Part shown: positions 60,807 to 64,000 of the stretch, piece by piece
Layout of the letters: the number at the start of each line of letters is the position of its first letter
How positions within the stretch are numbered: the stretch's first letter is position 1
Program-made: the position numbers and the translations under genes
Source of the DNA: Streptomyces sp. S465
GTDB taxonomy: Bacteria > Actinomycetota > Actinomycetes > Streptomycetales > Streptomycetaceae
Reading direction: 5' to 3'
Assembly: GCF_026898115.1 (NCBI RefSeq)
Contig: NZ_CP114036.1
Coordinates: 1,612,001-1,676,000, forward strand
Length of the DNA stretch: 64,000 nucleotides
Notes under the pieces: generated by a model
Told to the model about the DNA's origin: nothing
Seen by the model: only the letters and a program-made list of their open reading frames with translations
Databases searched by the model: none

Positions 60807-62747
60807 ATGGCTTTCGACAGCTTGTTCCAGCCCGGCACGATAGGGGCCCTGACACTGCGCAATCGCGTGGTCAAGTCCCCCAACACGACCGCGACGTGCA
60901 ACGCTGACGGCACGGTGACCCCCCGTACCGTCAACCACTACCGGCGGCTCGGCGAGGGCGGTACCGGCCTCGTCATGGTCGAGTACACGTACGTGGACGA
61001 TGACGCCAGCAAGTCCATTCACGGCCAGCCCGGGGCGAGCCGCCAGGATCACGTCGCCGGGCTCGGCTGGCTCGCCGACGAGGTCCGTTCGACCGGCGCG
61101 GCGATCGGACTGCAGCTGGTCCACTCCGGTCGGCAGCGGTTTCTGGGCACCCACCCGATGAAGTCCGCGTCGTCCTCGTCCTGGGACGTGGCCGAGGCGC
61201 CGTTCGGCGTCGTCCCCACGCCGCTGACGGTCGAGGAGATCGCCGGAGTGGTGCGCAGTTTCGGTGAGGCCGCGGCGCGCGCCTGGGCGGCACGGTTCGA
61301 TCTGGTGGAGATCCACGCCGGCCACGGCTACATGATCACGAACTTCCTGTCCCCGCACACCAACGACCGCTCCGACGACTACGGCGGCTCCTTCGAGAAC
61401 CGCGCACGGATCCTCCTGGAGATCGTCGACAGCGTCCGCGCCCATGTGCCACGCGAATTTCCGCTGAGCGTGCGGCTCTCGGTGAGCGACTACGAACCGG
61501 ACGGCATCGTGATCGAGGAGACCGTGGAGCTGTGCCGGCTGCTGGAGCAGCACGGTGTGGATGTCATCCATGCCTCGGGTGGGTACCACGCCAAGCAGGA
61601 GTGGGAGGTCAGCTCCTGGTACATGCCGCGGCAGCCCCACCGCTGGGGTTGGGAGAAGATCAAGTCGGCCGTGTCGGTCCCGGTGATCGCCTCGGGCTCC
61701 CTGGTCACTCCGCAGATCGCCGACGAGGTCCTGCGGTCCGGCAGCGCCGACTTCGTCTCGCTCGGCCGCGCCATGCTGGCCGACCCGAGCTGGGCCGAGA
61801 AGGCACGCGAAGGGCGGCAGCTGGAGATCGTGCCGTGCATCCGCTGCAACGACGGCTGCCTGGAGCGGGGGCTCGACCAGAAACGCAGCGTGGGCTGCAC
61901 GGTCAATCCCGAGGTGGCGGAGGAAGGCCGGTTCCCGCTCGGCACGGCCCCAGCGCCCAAACGCGTCGCCGTCGCAGGGGGCGGCCCTGCCGGGCTGCGC
62001 GCGGCCGCGGCCCTGCACGACCGTGGACACACGGTCGTACTCTTCGAACCCGGCGAGCTCGGCGGAGCGTTGAACCACGCTCTGGGGTCCACCGTGAAGC
62101 AGGACCTCGCCGGCCTGCGGGAGCACCTGGTGCACGAGGTGACCCGGCGCGGGATCGAAATACGCACGGTGACCGCGGACGCAGCCTCGCTCACCGACGG
62201 GTTCGACGAGGTCGTGATCGCGACCGGGGCGCCCCAGCGCGCGTTCCCTGGTCCGGTGGCCGAGAGCGCTCCGGTGCTGGGGCCCGGCGACATCACGAAC
62301 CGACGTGAGGAACTGGCCGGGCGCCGGGTCGTGGTCGTCGGTGGCGGCTTCCAGGGCTGCGAGTCGGCGCTACGGCTGGCCGAACTGCCCGGCACCACAG
62401 TCCTCGTCCTGGAGCGCGGCGAGCGGTTGATGCGCGGCAACGAAGTGAAGTACGACGCGCTCGTGCTGCCGGGCCGGCTGGCGGAGGCGGGCGTCGAGGT
62501 GCGGATGGGTTGCGAGGTCGTCGCGGTCGAGGACAAGGGCGTGCGTCTGCACGCTGCGGACGGAAGCGAGGGGACGGTCGAGGTGGATGCGGTGGTGCTC
62601 GCGCTCGGCCGGGAACCGGCACAGGGCACCCTGGCAGCGAAACTGTGCGAGGCGGGGGTTCCGGTGGTGACCATCGGTTCGGCAGCGGTGCCGGGCCCGG
62701 TCTACGACGCGCTGCATACGGCGTACTTCACTGCGCGCCGCATCTGA
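60807..62747 (+). CDS. OYE-type FMN/FAD/4Fe-4S oxidoreductase (2,4-dienoyl-CoA reductase-like)
   Basis: The 646-residue protein joins an old-yellow-enzyme FMN barrel (FQPGTIGALTLRNRVVKSPN, HAGHGYMITNFLSPHTNDRSDDYGGSFENR) to a 4Fe-4S site (CIRCNDGCLERG and a later GCTVNP) and an FAD/NAD(P)-binding half (VAVAGGGPAGLRAAAALHDRGH, VVVVGGGFQGCESALRLAE). FadH and enoate reductases have this layout and reduce conjugated C=C bonds. In the island it could reduce an unsaturated ring or dienoate intermediate. An AGGAGG site precedes ATG 60807. Confidence 0.94.
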   Translation: MAFDSLFQPGTIGALTLRNRVVKSPNTTATCNADGTVTPRTVNHYRRLGEGGTGLVMVEYTYVDDDASKSIHGQPGASRQDHVAGLGWLADEVRSTGAAIGLQLVHSGRQRFLGTHPMKSASSSSWDVAEAPFGVVPTPLTVEEIAGVVRSFGEAAARAWAARFDLVEIHAGHGYMITNFLSPHTNDRSDDYGGSFENRARILLEIVDSVRAHVPREFPLSVRLSVSDYEPDGIVIEETVELCRLLEQHGVDVIHASGGYHAKQEWEVSSWYMPRQPHRWGWEKIKSAVSVPVIASGSLVTPQIADEVLRSGSADFVSLGRAMLADPSWAEKAREGRQLEIVPCIRCNDGCLERGLDQKRSVGCTVNPEVAEEGRFPLGTAPAPKRVAVAGGGPAGLRAAAALHDRGHTVVLFEPGELGGALNHALGSTVKQDLAGLREHLVHEVTRRGIEIRTVTADAASLTDGFDEVVIATGAPQRAFPGPVAESAPVLGPGDITNRREELAGRRVVVVGGGFQGCESALRLAELPGTTVLVLERGERLMRGNEVKYDALVLPGRLAEAGVEVRMGCEVVAVEDKGVRLHAADGSEGTVEVDAVVLALGREPAQGTLAAKLCEAGVPVVTIGSAAVPGPVYDALHTAYFTARRI

Positions 62748-63264
62748 CGAGCCCCATACCTGCGACGGACCGGGCCCCCACCGAGGGACCCGGCTGGCTG
62801 GCCCCGGCTCTACCGGGGCCGGCACCGCACCGTGCCATCGTGCGGTCGGTCAGTCGGCGCAGTGCCTGAGGTGCGTCGTGGGGTACGTTCCGTGCTCGGA
62901 TCCGTTCGGTGACCCAAGTGGTGCAGCGGGGCAGCCAGTCGGAAGAGGTCCAAGTGAAAGGGCAACGCCGCACCGGCAGACGGTGCGACGCTGCTCGTTC
63001 CCCACGACCCCGTGATGCGTCAACCGCCCTGGCAACTTCCCACATCAAGGGCGTCGCGCGTGCTGACTCGGCCGCCCTGCCTCCTCCGGTGCGCGGGCCA
63101 CGGTCGCTGCGGGCCGAGGACATACTCCGCCTCGCAGCCGGAACACCCGGTGCATCCGGCCTGCCCCCCCACGGCACGGCCCGGAGGGCGCCCATGCGTC
63201 GCCGCCGCCGGTGCGGAACACCGGACCGCGACGTCGGACCGTGACGTCGGTCCGCATCGGCCTC
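62748..63264. other. Intergenic region without recognised gene
   Basis: I see no convincing gene in this stretch of about 500 bases. Open frames here are GC-driven and lack homology that I recognise. It contains the hairpin at 62800-62820 and a small direct repeat of GACGTCGG near 63230. It marks the right edge of the catabolic island. Confidence 0.5.
62800..62820 (+). terminator. Hairpin terminator after the OYE-type reductase
   Basis: GGCCCCGG-CTCTA-CCGGGGCC is a perfect eight-bp stem about 50 bases after the reductase stop codon. Confidence 0.65.
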
Positions 63265-64000
63265 TCACACCGTCGTGGTGGTGGCCTGGTAGCCCCATGC
63301 CTCGGCGATCTCGGCCAGCCGCGGCGGGAGGTCCGGGCGGTGGTCGACGCGGCGCGCGGGCTGGATCTTGCCCGATTTGATCGTGGTGCTCCAGTCGCCC
63401 ATGTGCGGACGGAAGGTGCCGTGGTCGTGCCGGCCGTAGTCGAGCATGCCGGCCTCCCATTCGACACCGAGGTAATGGCAGATCTCGCGGGTGGCCTTCT
63501 CAGGCTCACCGGTGAGCTGTTCGTAGGTGACGGTGTGGCCGGGCAGCGTCTGCCGGGCCTCTTCCAGCTTCTCCGCGTACCGCAGCACCTCGGCGTGGAT
63601 CTGTGCCAGGTCGGGCTTCTGGCGGCGGTTGACCAGCGACGTGACCACCCCCTCGGGGTGCCGCAGCAGAAACAGGTAGCGCGCCTGGGGCCAACATCGT
63701 CGCAGCCGGGGCCAGATGAGCGCGTTGGGCGGGGTCTTGTCGACCACGATCTCCTTGCCGCTGCGCTTGAGCTCCAGATCGAGCACCCGGTCCCACAGCA
63801 GATGCTCCAGTTCGCTCTTGTCGAGTTCCAGCTCCTTCATGGCATCCGGGGTGAAGTCGCGGTCCATGTGCACGTGCAGGGTGCGCAGATGCATCTCGTG
63901 CGGAGCGCGGATCTTCGAGTGGCTGTTGAGCAGCACGCGCAGCAGAGTGGAGCCGGAGCGCACCGGGGAGAGGATGAAGACCGGCGACTCGACCAGCCGG
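63265..64000 (-). CDS. Sulfotransferase family protein (5' end outside window)
   Basis: At least 245 residues of a PAPS-dependent sulfotransferase-like protein are encoded leftward; the start lies beyond position 64000. The phosphosulfate-binding loop is near the visible N-terminus (FILSPVRSGSTLLRVLLNSH), followed by VVDKTPPNAL, YLFLLRHPEGVVTSLVNRR (the 3'-phosphate binding region) and LGVEWEAGMLDYG. The acceptor substrate is unknown. There is no sign that it belongs to the catabolic pathway. Confidence 0.88.
   Translation of the reverse strand, partial: RLVESPVFILSPVRSGSTLLRVLLNSHSKIRAPHEMHLRTLHVHMDRDFTPDAMKELELDKSELEHLLWDRVLDLELKRSGKEIVVDKTPPNALIWPRLRRCWPQARYLFLLRHPEGVVTSLVNRRQKPDLAQIHAEVLRYAEKLEEARQTLPGHTVTYEQLTGEPEKATREICHYLGVEWEAGMLDYGRHDHGTFRPHMGDWSTTIKSGKIQPARRVDHRPDLPPRLAEIAEAWGYQATTTTV

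Noticed and set aside
62909..63244. Possible small gene right of the OYE-type reductase
   Set aside because: Arg-rich composition, no ribosome site and overlap with equally good frames on both strands.
1..64000. CRISPR arrays, rRNA or tRNA genes
   Set aside because: No regularly spaced identical repeats and no recognisable rRNA or tRNA sequence were seen on reading the window.

Overview
The window is very GC-rich, with dense overlapping genes, GTG/TTG starts and families typical of Streptomyces or a close relative (DUF6986, DUF6421, DUF5134, F420-type PPOX protein, actinobacterial M56 protease, PAS-GAF-SpoIIE phosphatase). Only the sulfotransferase at the right edge is cut by the window; the left-most gene is complete.

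Positions 1-17,230 look like ordinary chromosome: a membrane protein, an HpcH/HpaI-like aldolase, the electron transfer flavoprotein pair etfB-etfA, a flavin reductase, a thioredoxin, a PlsC acyltransferase, an operon of DUF6421, SDR and threonine aldolase, a glycerophosphodiesterase, GNAT, VOC and PPOX proteins, then DUF5134, M56 peptidase, PAP2 phosphatase and pirin. Strong hairpin terminators separate many of these units. A perfect 18-bp-stem terminator at 17,231-17,270 marks the right border of this part.

Positions 17,294-62,747 form a catabolic island for aromatic, probably N-heteroaromatic, compounds. (a) 17,294-20,150: 2-keto-4-pentenoate hydratase, acylating acetaldehyde dehydrogenase and 4-hydroxy-2-oxovalerate aldolase, the end of a meta-cleavage pathway, divergent from an IclR regulator. 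(b) 21,165-30,346: a second IclR regulator, a HyuA/HyuB pair, a two-gene LigB/LigA ring-cleavage dioxygenase, an amidase, an alpha/beta hydrolase and a Tat-exported metallo-beta-lactamase-fold hydrolase, ending at an ISL3 transposase remnant. (c) 30,776-39,151, leftward: FNR-type reductase, Rieske oxygenase, alpha/beta hydrolase, a tiny membrane protein, M20 hydrolase, MhpB-like extradiol dioxygenase, MhpC-like hydrolase, and apparently truncated luciferase-like and MmgE/PrpD genes. A divergent TetR gene and a rightward transporter operon (40,478-44,256) share three GTAC-rich operator-like sites with it. (d) 44,265-59,530: a Rieske dioxygenase (beta, alpha) with an unusual NuoF-like flavoprotein and a 3Fe-4S-type ferredoxin, a NicX-like 2,5-dihydroxypyridine dioxygenase, a LigA-LigB fusion, a nitrilase-family amidase, a maleamate-amidase-like cysteine hydrolase, a NicE-like maleate isomerase, a GntR regulator, and three SDR dehydrogenases. 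A TGCATGCA-centred motif occurs before four transcription units, which suggests one GntR regulon. (e) 59,740-62,747: a decayed NCS1 permease and a large OYE-type flavin/FeS reductase.

Inferred logic: Rieske oxygenases form cis-diols or hydroxylated rings, SDRs re-aromatise them, and four ring-cleavage enzymes (LigB/LigA, MhpB-like, LigAB fusion, NicX-like) open different rings. One branch would go through maleamate and maleate to fumarate. The other would go through 2-hydroxypenta-2,4-dienoate to pyruvate and acetyl-CoA. The true substrates cannot be read from the sequence.
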